Both the position numbers and the translations under genes were made by a program. The notes beneath the pieces were generated by a model, which made no database searches, had not been told where the DNA came from, and worked only from the letters and a program-made list of their open reading frames with translations. Positions 1 through 10,193 of a stretch of DNA of 64,000 nucleotides are shown one piece after another. The stretch spans positions 2,736,001 to 2,800,000 of the forward strand of contig JBAIZL010000376.1 in assembly GCA_036971475.1 (NCBI GenBank), in the 5' to 3' direction. This DNA is from Prosapia bicincta (Eukaryota; Arthropoda; Insecta; Hemiptera; Cercopidae). Position 1 is the first letter of the stretch, and every line of letters begins with the position of its first letter.

Positions 1-735
1 GGGGGGCAAATTATATAACCTAAGTTATTTAAAATATTACTTTTTTCCTTTAGGTTATATATTTAATTACCTTAACACTCTTTAGTCTCACCTTCAGGTT
101 TCTAAATAATTAACACCGATAGCAAATTTTACATCACTTGTATTTATTCCTGACATTTAATTATTACACATTATACCAAATTACCATAATAATATTTAGT
201 AACAAGATTGATTCCTTAACTAATATTACAATTACTAAAAATAGCTGGACTCTTGAGGCTTTAGGTTATTACAATAAAGTTTAACAATTACAGTGTTAAT
301 TGCTCTTTCTCTCGGGTCGTTATTATGGGTCTTTTATAAATTAGAAAGTGGTGAAAAAAAACTAGATTGTTATTTTATACCAATGAATTTAGTGATTGTT
401 CTGAATTTATTAAGTTGATAAAGCTCTGTTGGCTAATTTTATTGTAAGAAAAAAGTACTTATTGTTTGTTGAGTTCCTGGAATCTTGACCGTTGATAGCT
501 GCTTCGTTGTACTTTTCATGTAATAACTTATTTTCCTAATTCTTTACTAAATCATTTACGTAGCACTTTTAAATTGTACACATAAAAAAATTACAATTCC
601 CTTAATTCTATTAAACAAATTTTAACCATTGCTGACACTTGGACCCCCCCCCCCCCAATACGAATGCCCTCTTCGAAAGTTCCTCCAAGACTCTCTACCG
701 ATCACTTCCTTTTCCCACCTCGCATCATCTCTCCT
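1..735. other. Intergenic or intronic AT-rich sequence, nothing recognised
   Basis: I see no exon, terminal repeat or conserved ORF here. A poly-C run of about 13 bases sits near 644. The stretch is probably part of the large intron upstream of the first visible ERdj5 exon, since the gene must begin before the window. Confidence 0.5.
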
Positions 736-2096
736 ACAGACTTACCTAATGGCAATAGTCCAAAACTGCAATCTCTTGGAAATAAATAAATAGACATAAA
801 AACTTATCACACTATTGAAACATTTCAATCAAAAATGATCTTTGTCAATCAAAAAAGAGAAAAAAACAAGATTGAAGTGAACCACAGATGTGTATTAATA
901 TCCAAATGTCACAGATTTATAGTTTATGATATAGTGCTATATATGATTTGTATAAATATTGATTATTTGAAACTAGATATTAATAGTCTGTCAGAAGGAA
1001 GGTAAATGTAGTTGTTAAAAATGGTAGAAGTTATGGGGAAGGTAAAAGGAGTTTTATCCTAAACAACTTGTTGAGGATCAAATCCGCTTAGCTCAATCAT
1101 CTGGTGAACCCAGACCACCTATGGAAGACAACAAACTGTCTTTAGTTACAGATTACCATCCAGGCCGATAGAAGCTGAAGAAAATATTAAAGGCTTCAAG
1201 ATTCTTCAAGCTTCCACCCACACCAAAGGTCTTTTCTCAAATTCGCCTCATATTTGGTTCAGACAACCTTTTAATTTGAAAAATATTTTAGTACATCCAA
1301 AATTACCAGATCCAAGTACTGACAAACCGCCTAAACTTCCTCATGGCTCCTTTCTGTGCAATAGACCTAGTTGCAAGACATGTCCAATACACATCCCATC
1401 AAATAGTTTCCATAGCCTAGCAACCAATGAGGACTTCAAGATTCAGGGACATCATACTTGTACATCCAAAAATGTAAAATACCAGTTGCAATGTAAATAT
1501 TGCCTGGCACAGGGCATAGGCCTTACCACGGATGGTCTGAGCATCAGAATGAATGGCCACAGACATGACGTTGGAACCATGAACATAGACAGGCCAACCG
1601 CTTAACACCCTGGTAGTCACAACGTCATATCTTTTAATGATTGTTATACCACCAAAATAATGAAAGCTCTCCCCCTTGATTGCAACCCTTCAGAATTGAG
1701 AAGATGGGAGTTATCATACCAGTGGTACACCAAATCTAGAGAGTCTCCTAACCTCAACATCAGATAAAACTCCTTTTACCTTCCCCATAACTTCTACCAT
1801 TTTTAACAACTGCATTTACCTTCCTTCTGACAGACTATTGATATCTAGTTTCAAATAATCAATATTTATACAAATCACATATAGCACTATATCATAAACT
1901 ATAAATCTGTGAATCTGTGACATTTAGATATTTATACACATCTGTGGTTCACTTCAGCATTTTCTTTTTCTCTGTTTTGATTGACAAAGATCATTTTTAA
2001 TCAAAATATTTCAATAGTTTATAAGTTTGTATATGTGTCTATTTATTTATTTCCAAGAGATTGCAGTTTTGGACTATTGCCATTAGGTAAGTCTGT
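736..2096 (+). mobile_element. Penelope-like element remnant with inverted terminal arms (PLE-A)
   Basis: Two long arms, 736-1058 and 1763-2096, are inverted copies of each other. They share the block CTTGGAAATAAATAAATAGA near 776, the block ATGATCTTTGTCAATC near 835, and the outer block ACAGACTTACCTAATGGCAA. They flank a PLE 3' coding remnant. PLEs are known to carry pseudo-LTRs that can be direct or inverted, so the arms are read as pLTRs. The arms have diverged by scattered substitutions and small indels. The right end runs within 20 bp into an (AT)n array. An alternative is two independent insertions in opposite orientation. Confidence 0.7.
1059..1767 (+). pseudogene. PLE C-terminal GIY-YIG endonuclease region, broken
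   Basis: The conceptual product reads from about 1045 to a stop at 1765-1767. It contains the PLE linker pattern (HGSFLCNRPSCKTCP, then HHTCTSKNVKYQLQCKYC), followed by a degraded GIY-YIG core (IGLTTDGLSIRMNGHRHD). These are features of the endonuclease domain that follows the Penelope reverse transcriptase. There is an in-frame TAA at 1603-1605 and at least one frame change upstream, near 1170-1270. The RT domain is missing. It lies between the inverted arms of the same element and is not expected to make protein. Confidence 0.75.
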
Positions 2097-2113
2097 CAGT
2101 CTCCCTACTAGTC

Positions 2114-2115
<2 letters not shown>

Positions 2116-2168
<53 letters not shown>
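2116..2168. repeat. (AT)n microsatellite
   Basis: About 26 uninterrupted AT repeats followed by a short GATA run. The array sits between the right arm of PLE-A and the next hairpin. Confidence 0.95.
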
Positions 2169-2171
<3 letters not shown>

Positions 2172-2186
2172 TAGATAGATTTTTTA

Positions 2187-2534
2187 GACTAGGAGACTGA
2201 CAGACTTACCTTGGTAAGAGTCCACTCTGTAGTCTTGAAATAGAAACACATAAAAGCACTTAAACAATGATATATTTCAACCACACAGTGGTCTTTGTCA
2301 ATTGAAGAGAAAACACACAAAAAAATATGAGAGAATGAAATAAAATAATTGTAATCACAGATTGTGTTATTATTGTGAATTATTTTATTTCTTTTTGTGT
2401 TTTCTCTTCGATTGACAAAGACCACTGTGTGGTTGAAATATATCATTGTTTAATGTTTAAGTGCTTTTATGTGTTTCTATTTCAAGACTACAGTGTGGAC
2501 TCTTACCAAGGTAAGTCTGTCAGTCTCCTAGTCC
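2187..2534. repeat. PLE-type hairpin, inverted repeat of about 130-bp arms
   Basis: Arms at roughly 2187-2314 and 2396-2534 are near-perfect inverted copies (for example AGTCTTGAAATAGAAACACA on the left and its complement on the right). The outer tip, GGAGACTGACAGACTTACC, is also the outer tip of the PLE-A arms, and a diverged relative is at 19902-20155. This is read as a solo palindromic pLTR unit. It is bounded by AT arrays and has no coding capacity. Confidence 0.75.
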
Positions 2535-2571
2535 AAAAAATCTAAATAATCTTTACCAACCAAAACTAACC

Positions 2572-2573
<2 letters not shown>

Positions 2574-2606
<33 letters not shown>
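2574..2606. repeat. (AT)n microsatellite
   Basis: About 16 AT repeats abutting the 2607-2801 palindrome. Confidence 0.95.
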
Positions 2607-2609
<3 letters not shown>

Positions 2610-2801
2610 GTTGATAAATTACTATTGTAAATACTTTTATCCACCACTAAGTGCAATAATTTTACCTTGTTGTGATGAGGTACCTTTCGGTCACTTGACC
2701 ATTGTCGAATCAAGTGACCGAAAGGTGCCTCATCACAACAAGGTAAAATTATTGCACTTAGTGGTGGATAAAAGTATTTACAATAGTAATTTATCAACTT
2801 C
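2607..2801. repeat. Near-perfect 195-bp palindrome between AT arrays
   Basis: Arms 2607-2700 and 2709-2801 are almost exact inverted copies around a short spacer near 2704. I noticed about one mismatch per 90 bases (GAGGTACC versus GGTGCCTC near the centre). One arm has a diverged relative at 56880-56965, again next to an AT array, which shows a dispersed family. It is probably another PLE-derived hairpin. No coding sequence is present. Confidence 0.85.
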
Positions 2802-2844
2802 ATAAAGTCAGTGCAACGTAAAAATAATGGACAACATAAAATAT

Positions 2845-2847
<3 letters not shown>

Positions 2848-2911
<64 letters not shown>
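2848..2911. repeat. (AT)n microsatellite
   Basis: About 32 AT repeats, ending in ATACATACAT. Confidence 0.95.
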
Positions 2912-2917
<6 letters not shown>

Positions 2918-2996
2918 CATATATATTGTATCAAGATAGTGTAGGAGGTAATTTTAAAACTTATACTCTCTATCTATCTTTTCTTGGTAATGTATA

Positions 2997-4310
2997 CAGT
3001 GGAGCCCTGATAATCTGAACTTCGGTAATCTAAAATTCCACTTAATCTGAAACAAATATTAAGATATTTTTAGGAATTAAAAAAAAAAACGAAGAACAGT
3101 GAATACGTGTATTATGCACTCAAAATTACAGCACATTTCAAAGATTGACAGTGTAATGAAAAAAAGAGAACAATGTTATTATGTCCAGTAGAATCCCTCA
3201 GAAATCCGAACATGAATTGATGAAAACCAAATTTTATAAAAGAATCTAAAATTTAATGAAGTATGTACTGAAAGTTTGCTACTTACGTGAAACAGGACTG
3301 AGATGTGTAATATATTACAATTGACGCTGTATCACTTCATTTGATAGTAAAATAAAAATAAAAAAGACAAACACGAAACTATATGTTTCACTTTAAAAAA
3401 AAAGGCTTAAATATTTGACTATATTTTCACTTGAAAAATCAGTAATCTTCATATGGCGAAGAGACGTAAACCTTCCTGAGGATGCTATGTTGTACCACTG
3501 TGCATTAGCATAACATCATTGAGTGTTGCAGCTGCATGTTGTTCTGCGTAACCCAACACAATGTCGAGAGCGGCGGCAGCATCGGCATAAATAACAGCAT
3601 TTGTAGAGGCATCTTTTTTCTCGCTATCGCTATCTGCTACACTGTCATCGTGTTGATCCTGGATCATGGACACCATGTCATGCTCTGTATATTCTTTATA
3701 GTCGTCCAAGATTTCTGCATTACAGTGTTACTGATATTATTCCAGGATTCAACTACTCAGTAAATTACATCCTTTTTGTAATTGTCTTAAGTTTTTTTAG
3801 AAAGAGAACAATCTTCTTCAATTAATGTCTGCAGAAGCTTTTTTCTGTGGCTCATTTTTATGTTTTGCAGCACACCTTGATCCATAGGCCGAAGCAACGA
3901 TGTCGCGTTAAGGCGGAGAAACATTGCTTTTATGTCTTTATATACCAACTACATGTCTGAAGGATGTGAAAGAGCATTGTCTATCAAAAGTAGAGCTTTT
4001 GGTGGTAGTCCATTTTTTTCATTAAATTTTGTTAATGAAGGAACAAATTCATTTTTGAACCACTGCTTGAAAATATTACCTATCATCCACGCCTTACACT
4101 GATTTCTGTAATGAACAGAGAGAGCATTCAAGTACATATTATTAAGGTCTCGTGGCTTAGCAGATTTTCCAATCACCATTAATGGTAGCTTATTTGTTTT
4201 CTTGGCGTAATTGGCAATGACATATTTTTTCCGACATAATCCATAATAACTTACAAAAAATGCTATTAATAATAAGGATGACACTATAAAATTGTCATTC
4301 ATTCATACGC
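2997..4310 (-). mobile_element. Truncated pogo/Tigger-like DNA transposon
   Basis: One terminal repeat begins at 2997 after a TA (CAGTGGAGCCCTGATAATC), which is the Tigger-type terminus. Transposase remnants lie on the - strand. I could not find the matching terminus near 4310-4478, so the end carrying the transposase N-terminus is lost or too diverged. It lies immediately upstream of the mariner at 4480. Confidence 0.65.
3485..4302 (-). pseudogene. Tigger/Jerky-type transposase fragment
   Basis: The - strand product from 4302 downwards includes LPLMVIGKSAKPRDLNN, then VHYRNQCKAWM, then PKALLLIDNALSHPSD. These are the DDE core signatures of pogo/Tigger transposases; the aspartate in LIDNA is catalytic. 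A later segment resembles the C-terminal part (RPMDQGVLQ and the acidic tail at 3709-3485). Stops and frame changes separate the blocks, and the N-terminal DNA-binding domains are absent. Confidence 0.75.
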
Positions 4311-4479
4311 CACTTTTTAAAATACTTAGTCATGATTGGTTTAATTTTAAATTTTTGTCGGATTAATTTGCAATGTTAATTTGATTTAATTTGGGTATTT
4401 TAACTGTAAATGTTTTTATTCCTAACTTGTAACTGTAGTAGTGTTTAGGGGTTTTCTATGTTTTTGTTACAATTATATA

Positions 4480-5781
4480 CAAGGTGCGGTAGATAAGTAA
4501 TGAGACTCAATCTAGAAAAACAAATTTATTGATCCGATTTGTACAAAACGTTAATATTCTTCGAAGTAGTCGCCTTGGGCGTCGACACATCGTTTCCAGC
4601 CCGTTTTCCAAGCTTCATAGGCCCCACTGTAGTCCGTTGGAGTTATCCCTGTTAGTGCCTTTGTGACAGCACGTTGGATGTCCGGAATATCGTCAAAACG
4701 ATGCCCCTTCAGGCATCTTTTTACCTTCGGGAATAGGAAGAAATCAGGAGGACCCATGTCAGGGCTGTACGGTGGCTGTGGCAGCACTTCAACTCCAATT
4801 CGGGTCAAATAGGAGGTCACAAGGAATGCTGTGTGCGCCGGAGCGTTGTCGTGGTGGAGACGCCAGCGTTGAGCAATGTCCTGTCGCTTCCGTTTGACGA
4901 CTTTGTGCAATCGCTGAAGGACTTCTTTGTACAATTCGGCATTAACAGTTTTTTCCAGAGGGAGAAACTCTTTGTGAATTAACCCCAGCTTGTCGAAAAA
5001 CACAATTAGCATTGTCTTGACGCGGGACTTTGACTATCTTAATTTCTTCGGCCGCCGGGATGCCGATGTGTGCCACTCCGAGCTCTGGGCTTTCATCTCC
5101 GGGTCGTACTGGAATGTCCACGATTCGTCGCCTGTTACTACGTTATCTAAAAAGTCTGGATTATTTTCCAATTCATTCAACATCTCATGGCAATCGTTCA
5201 CTCGTCATTGCTTCTGTTCGGCGGTGAGCACTCGGGGAACCAATTTTGCGCAAACTTTTCTCATCATCAAATCTTGTGTAACAATTTGGTGAACCGTAAA
5301 TTTATTCACGGAGACCTCGTCGGCGATCATTTTGAGACTTAAACGACGGTTGGAGTCCAGGACAACTTTGGCCACCGTTTCATCCACATGACTCGTTGAA
5401 GGGCGTCCAGATCGTTCCAGGTCTTCAACGGATTCCCTCTTGTTTTTAAATTCATTAAACCACCAAAACACTTGAGCTCTTAATAGGGCATCCTCTTTGT
5501 AGGCCTCCGTAATCAGAGCAAAAGTTTCCGAAGCAGTTTTGCCCAAGCGAAAGCAAAATTTGATTGCACACCGGTGTTCTATCGTGCGATCCATCTTCAG
5601 CGTTTTCACAAGTGTCACGGGCACGCAAACAACGTATACGCAAAGGTCGACCCTCACTGCGCCAGAGCTACGACGCGACTGCGAACCGGTTCTATTGTTA
5701 GCTCAGATCCCCCACCATCATGTCTACCGGTGGAGACCGCACTGCGAGCAGCTAGTCTCATTACTTTTCTACCGCACCATG
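4480..5781 (-). mobile_element. Nearly full-length mariner (DD34D)
   Basis: The 1302-bp element is flanked by TA at 4478-4479 and 5782-5783. Its terminal inverted repeats, about 27 bp, match at nearly all positions (left CAAGGTGCGGTAGATAAGTA, right complement CATGGTGCGGTAGAAAAGTA). The single transposase gene is on the - strand. Length, TIRs, TA duplication and coding content all fit mariner. Confidence 0.92.
4551..5594 (-). pseudogene. mariner transposase with two in-frame stops
   Basis: A 348-codon frame runs from ATG at 5594 to TAA at 4551-4553 with no frameshift. This is the usual mariner length of about 345 residues. The N-terminal helix-turn-helix region (MDRTIEHRCAIKFCFRLGK) is followed by the linker (RSGRPSTSHVD) and the catalytic motifs GDESW, HHDNAPAH and YSPDMGPPDFFLF. 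I count 34 residues between the second and third aspartates. Two stops break it: TGA after LTAEQKQ near 5203, probably from CGA, and TAG after PKKLR near 5038. It is inactive as read, but only two substitutions from open. Confidence 0.9.
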
Positions 5782-6311
5782 TATGTAATAGGTTGTAATT
5801 GTTATGTTGATAATATTTAAAAATATTTTGATGCTACCCATTTTACTAGTTTTTGTAATGTTTTATAATTATAAGAAATTTTTTATAAAAAAATTAATTA
5901 GTTATAAAAAATAATGTAAAGTTGTATATTTAAAATGTACACAAAGAAATGTATACATTTACTGTTTTTTTAAAATTTATAACCAGTAGGATTTTACTTT
6001 CTGAATAGCCCTTGTTATAAGTAAGGTGTACTGCCAGTGTATTCAAAATAGTTAGACATTATGTTTCATGTTATATTTTCCAACATGTAAATAATTAGAA
6101 GTTTTAACAAATATTTACTTGTAAAATATATAAATTTTAAACTGTGTGGGTTATTAAAGCACAATTCTGATCACATAAAGCTTTACTATGTCTCTCTTAA
6201 GCCATCTATTTTTTTTTTTTTAATTTTTCCCTCCAACAAATTTTTACTATGAGTTTGTATCTTTACTTGTTGGTGGTAAGTGTAAAAGAGTTTTTTCTTG
6301 ATTTTTAATAG

Positions 6312-6451
6312 TTGGTGTCTGATCTGAAGAATGTACATGTTGCTGAAGTAAACTGTGAAGAAGAAGGGCAACTCTGCTCGCAGCAAGGTGTTCGTTCTTA
6401 CCCAAGTATCAGGCTGTATCCTCTTAGTAGCAATGGTCTGAACACTGTCGC
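6312..6451 (+). CDS. DNAJC10: ERdj5/DNAJC10 homologue, third-last coding exon (partial gene)
   Basis: ERdj5 is an ER-lumen DnaJ-thioredoxin reductase that opens disulfides in misfolded proteins for ER-associated degradation together with BiP. This exon lies between AG at 6310-6311 and GTAAGT at 6452, and is open in phase 0. It encodes DLKNVHVAEVNCEEEGQLC and then GVRSYPSIRLYP, with the cis-proline YPS typical of thioredoxin folds. That corresponds to the second half of the penultimate thioredoxin domain. The J domain and earlier thioredoxin domains are not in the window, so the upstream exons lie before position 1. The exon ends after two bases of a codon (GC) that is completed by T of the next exon. 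Confidence 0.88.
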
Positions 6452-6602
6452 GTAAGTAAAGCATAATTGCTTTTAAGACTGACAAGAGAAAATTTTTAAT
6501 CTCACTATGGTATTATCAGTGGCATTATTACAGATTTTATCTTGGAGTAGGGAGTGTAAAGTAAAACTCCCTTCAGTTAAAAATAAGGAAAAAATATATA
6601 TA

Positions 6603-6856
6603 CAGTAAAGTCTTGATAGGTAAATGGAACCGAGTTTTAACAAACCCTAATACTATAATCACAAATGCACTAAATAAGTTTATATAACTTTATATGAACA
6701 TTTCTTGGAAGCCCGGTTCATTTCCTTTGCATACCGTATTGATATGAACATTTTTTGAAAGCCCGGCTCATTTTATTTCAAATAGATAAAATAGAAATAA
6801 GCTCAAATTTAACGGAAGCTCAAAAAATCAAGACTCAGAATTTCGAGACTCTACTG
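6603..6856. mobile_element. pogo/Tigger-type MITE, 254 bp
   Basis: Flanked by TA on both sides (6601-6602 and 6857-6858). The left end is CAGTAAAGTCTTGATAGG and the complement of the right end is CAGTAGAGTCTCGAAATTC. It is non-coding. Related termini bound the element at 60546-61351. Confidence 0.75.
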
Positions 6857-7377
6857 TATTTCTTTTTCTGATCCTATGGAGATACTGTGACTTATTTGCT
6901 ACATCATAAAACACCTATTGGCTACTAACAAAGTAGAGTTATAATTATTTTAAAAATCTACATAACTAATATTTGATAATTCAGTAAGAAATAAAATTAT
7001 TCAAAGTAGTAACAAATAGCAACAGTTATTAATTTAAAAAATAATTTTTATTCAGAACTATTAACATGTGTATATAAGCAAAATTTTACATTCAAATGTG
7101 ATACAGACAAGATAAATATTTGTTTAAATATAAAGTAATTCCAATATTGATCTTATTTTTTATTAGAATATTCACTTAAACCTTAACTAAATATATTTGC
7201 AGTTTTTATTTTCAATTTAATTTTCTTTGTATCTATATAGAATTCAATTATACTTCTTTGAACAAATTTTAAATAATTTATATATTTCATCTCAGTGTGC
7301 TTAACCATCGATGTTACCATTTAGTGAAACTTGCAGTTTTTGTGTCATACATGTTGAGGTTTTTTTAAAAATTTCTT

Positions 7378-7562
7378 ACATCACTTGGCAAAAAAAGCAC
7401 TACTTACTCATATATTTGGCAGACATATTTCACACTAGATCAGTGCACACCTGAGGAACAGTCTTGTCTGTGACTGACAGCGTTTAACAATGCACTGATA
7501 TAGTGTGAAACACATTTGCAGAAAAATATCGGTAAGTAGTGGTTTTTTTACGAAGTGATATA
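7378..7562. repeat. PLE-type hairpin
   Basis: Arms around 7378-7460 and 7490-7562 are inverted copies (AGCACTACTTACTCATATAT on the left; the right reads ATATCGGTAAGTAGTGG). The right tip also ends the PLE fragment at 8600-8640, which links hairpin and element. A weak CTGAT...GTGTGAAAC arrangement near 7495-7525 could be a decayed hammerhead core. Confidence 0.65.
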
Positions 7563-8199
7563 ATAACACCATTTTGTAAGTTTGCATACGATTCACATTC
7601 TTTAAAAATTGTGGTTGGTCCTGAAATCTTCACAGCAAAATACTGCATTACCCATTCTATCAAACCATTTCAGCTGCTGAAGATATTGTGTATTGGATTT
7701 TGTTATTTATATTATTAAATTATTGGATTACTTTTTGTCTGAAATCTTCAAATATACTAATGGTGTCACTTTCCGGTGGTCTTAATTATATCACTCCTTT
7801 CTTCAATCATTCAATAGGCGGTGTTTTAAAAGTTTTAAAACAATTTTTCTATCTGAAACTTGATATTGTCAGAACTGTTTTAATTGATAATGGAAGTTTT
7901 CACTTATCATCCGTCATAATTTTGAAGTTATATGTTGTTAAACCATAAATCAGTTTCAATCCCAATACAATTTAAAAATCAATAGATGAATATTGGGAAT
8001 ACAAACATTAGAATTCCAGCACAATTCCTGGACCCTTGATAAAATAATTCAGCGGGCTATTCTGAGTAATTAATAAATATCATTTATTATAATTATACAA
8101 ATTATGGTTTCATATCTAAAGCATTTATAACAAAGATTCCAACCAAGAGGAATAAAATATAACTATATCAAACAGAATTAAAATAAAAACATATAAATT

Positions 8200-8640
8200 G
8201 ATTAAATTGAGATTTTACAAGGAACACATAAAAGACATTAAAAAGACACAACCCAAATCAAATTTTGCCATATACATACAAAACACACTACACTCACATA
8301 TTAATATAGACACCAATCTATAAATCCTACACTATATCACAAAAAGCAATATACTCAACACAACAGAAAACTACAAGATATACAATTACGATAAATACTA
8401 TCCACAACACATTCTAAACGACAAAACACACGCACAATCAAATACGATAAATACTATCCACAACACATTCTAAACGACAAAACACAGGCACAATCAAATA
8501 CTAAATTTTAACACATAAATAACAACTACTCTATGAACAATAAAATACCACAGAACACCAATACACGACAGGCTGACATCAGCGCTAACCTAGTGCAAAA
8601 CGCATCTGCTGAAAATATCAGTAAGTAGTGGTTTTTTCCC
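8200..8640 (+). pseudogene. PLE 3' fragment with a 56-bp tandem duplication
   Basis: The broken reading frame includes NILNTTENYKIYNYDKYYP and HILNDKTHAQSNT, the pattern found at the extreme C-terminus of several PLE proteins here. A 56-bp unit is duplicated in tandem at 8388-8499. The fragment ends in a non-coding tail shared with the hairpin at 7378-7562. Heavily mutated. Confidence 0.55.
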
Positions 8641-8814
8641 AAGTAAATACCAAAAGTGTAATTAAGAATTGTTAAAAAGAGTATTTAAATAGAGAAATTG
8701 AATTTACATGCACATTCAGTATGGTGCAAATTAACTTTTATGCATGTATACAATGTGTCATTTTATAAATGAAATATTTACATGAACCAATATATCTTGT
8801 GTAATATAATTAGA

Positions 8815-9125
8815 AATCCTACATATCAACAAAAAAGGACCACATCTCAACATACTAGAACGATATGAAATTTACACAGATACACCAAAACACAAAATAC
8901 AAACATATTAAACAAACAAACACAATACAAATCACACATACTCTTTGTTACTATCGAAAACCTATCTTTAAAACTGTCACTGCTTGACCCGACATCTCCA
9001 AGCAGAAGACACTGATGAAGATCGCCACATAGGGATTAAAAACGTTCTGTCTCAGTAAGTTTTAACAAATTTACTAAATATAAAGTTCGGAAGTCATAAA
9101 TTATTGTTTAAGTGATTAATATTAT
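8815..9125 (+). mobile_element. PLE 3' terminal fragment with decayed hammerhead-like core
   Basis: The C-terminal coding tail (KKGPHLNILERYEIYTDT) is followed by a non-coding end. That end carries AGACA, then CTGATGA at 9012-9018, a stem-loop, and an AACGTT palindrome followed by TGTCT at 9048-9052. The non-coding end is shared with the - strand insertion at 29200-29405. The coding tail matches the position and style of the one at 48330-48450. Confidence 0.65.
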
Positions 9126-9154
9126 AATTACTTATAAATACCAAATATCTCTAT

Positions 9155-9385
9155 TTCAGTAGGTACATTCATTGGATTTATCTTTACTTCAGTAGGTACA
9201 TTCATTGGATTTATCTTTACTTCAGTAGGTACATTCATTGGATTTATCTTTACTTCAGTAGGTACATTCATTGGATTTATCTTTACTTCAGTAGGTACAT
9301 TCATTGGATTTATCTTTACTTCAGTAGGTACATTCATTGGATTTATCTTTACTACAGTAGGTTCATTCATTGGATTTATCCTAAC
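9155..9385. repeat. 33-bp minisatellite, seven copies
   Basis: Seven tandem copies of a 33-bp unit starting TTCAGTAGGTACATTCATTG. The first six are almost identical and the last is diverged (ACAGTAGGTTCATTC). On the - strand it reads as an 11-residue repeat (INPMNVPTEVK), because 33 is a multiple of three. It lies inside an intron, so no protein is inferred. Confidence 0.95.
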
Positions 9386-9588
9386 ACGCATTATCAACAC
9401 TTACTGGAAATGTAAGAAGTCCATGTAACACATTGTTTAAAGACTAACATATTCTCTAATAATAAGATCAGTATTAACCTATTTTGTAATTATTAATGCC
9501 TCTTTTTCCCAGGAAACAATACATTTCCACCTGAATTCCTCAGTTTATCTAGACATGGTAATTAGTTATTAAAATTTTGTTTTTACAG

Positions 9589-9787
9589 TTTATACAACGG
9601 TTATAATCGAGATGCAAAATCACTTAGGCAGTGGCTATTCAGCTTTTTGCCTTCTTTAGTGACTGAACTCACTCCTGATAGTTTTTCACAAGTCGTAGAA
9701 GGAAACGACTTCTGGCTGGTGGATTTCTATGCTCCTTGGTGTGGCCATTGCAATGTGTTTGAACCGGAATTTGTAACTGTTGCACAG
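9589..9787 (+). CDS. DNAJC10: ERdj5/DNAJC10 homologue, penultimate coding exon
   Basis: The exon follows TTTTTACAG and ends CACAG before GTACAT. One base completes a split Ala codon and 66 codons follow. The protein reads LYNGYNRDAKSLRQWLFSFL and then VTELTPDSFSQVV, which matches the junction between the last two thioredoxin domains of ERdj5. It then gives WLVDFYAPWCGHCNVFEPEF, the start of the final thioredoxin domain with the redox-active CGHC. Human ERdj5 has CGPC at this site, so the local redox potential may differ; that last point is inference from family knowledge. The exon joins 6312-6451 and 17173-17394 in frame. Confidence 0.93.
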
Positions 9788-10193
9788 GTACATTAAATTA
9801 TGTCAAAATAAGTAATTCTGTTCTGTAATATTCTTTTGAAAACTTGTGCTCGTCATTCAGTTTGATCATTTTGCTGCTTAGACAGATTTATTTTTTTTAA
9901 TTGATGTTTTAGGTAATTTAATTAATTTTGTGCTACTTTTATTGAAATAATATTACTTATGCAGTACTTATATTTGTTTCTGTGATTTTATGTGTGTATT
10001 TAACATAAATAATAAAATAGTTGTAATATGTGTATTAAAACAGAGAAAAAAATTAATTTCACTATTTTAAAAAGGAAAAAAAGGAATTCACTATATTAGT
10101 TGTACAGTAGTTTAAATAATTGACAAAAAATCCAAGTTCAAGTCTCTTTAACATACAAGTGTTTTTTTTTTTAAGGACACTTGTATGCAAGTA

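Larger units (their letters stand above)
6452..9588 (+). other. ERdj5 intron
   Basis: A GT-AG intron of 3137 bp, from GTAAGT at 6452 to TTTTTACAG ending at 9588. It holds a pogo-like MITE, a hairpin, two PLE fragments and a minisatellite. The stretches 6857-7377 and 7563-8199 show nothing I recognise. Confidence 0.85.

Noticed and set aside
2700..2790. Hammerhead core in the 2607-2801 palindrome (TGATGAGG and CGAAAGG)
   Set aside because: On either strand the GAAA and TGATGA elements are in the wrong order or on opposite strands.
9128..9400. Repeat protein gene on the - strand (INPMNVPTEVK units)
   Set aside because: It is the minisatellite in an intron read in one frame, with no start context or flanking coding sequence.
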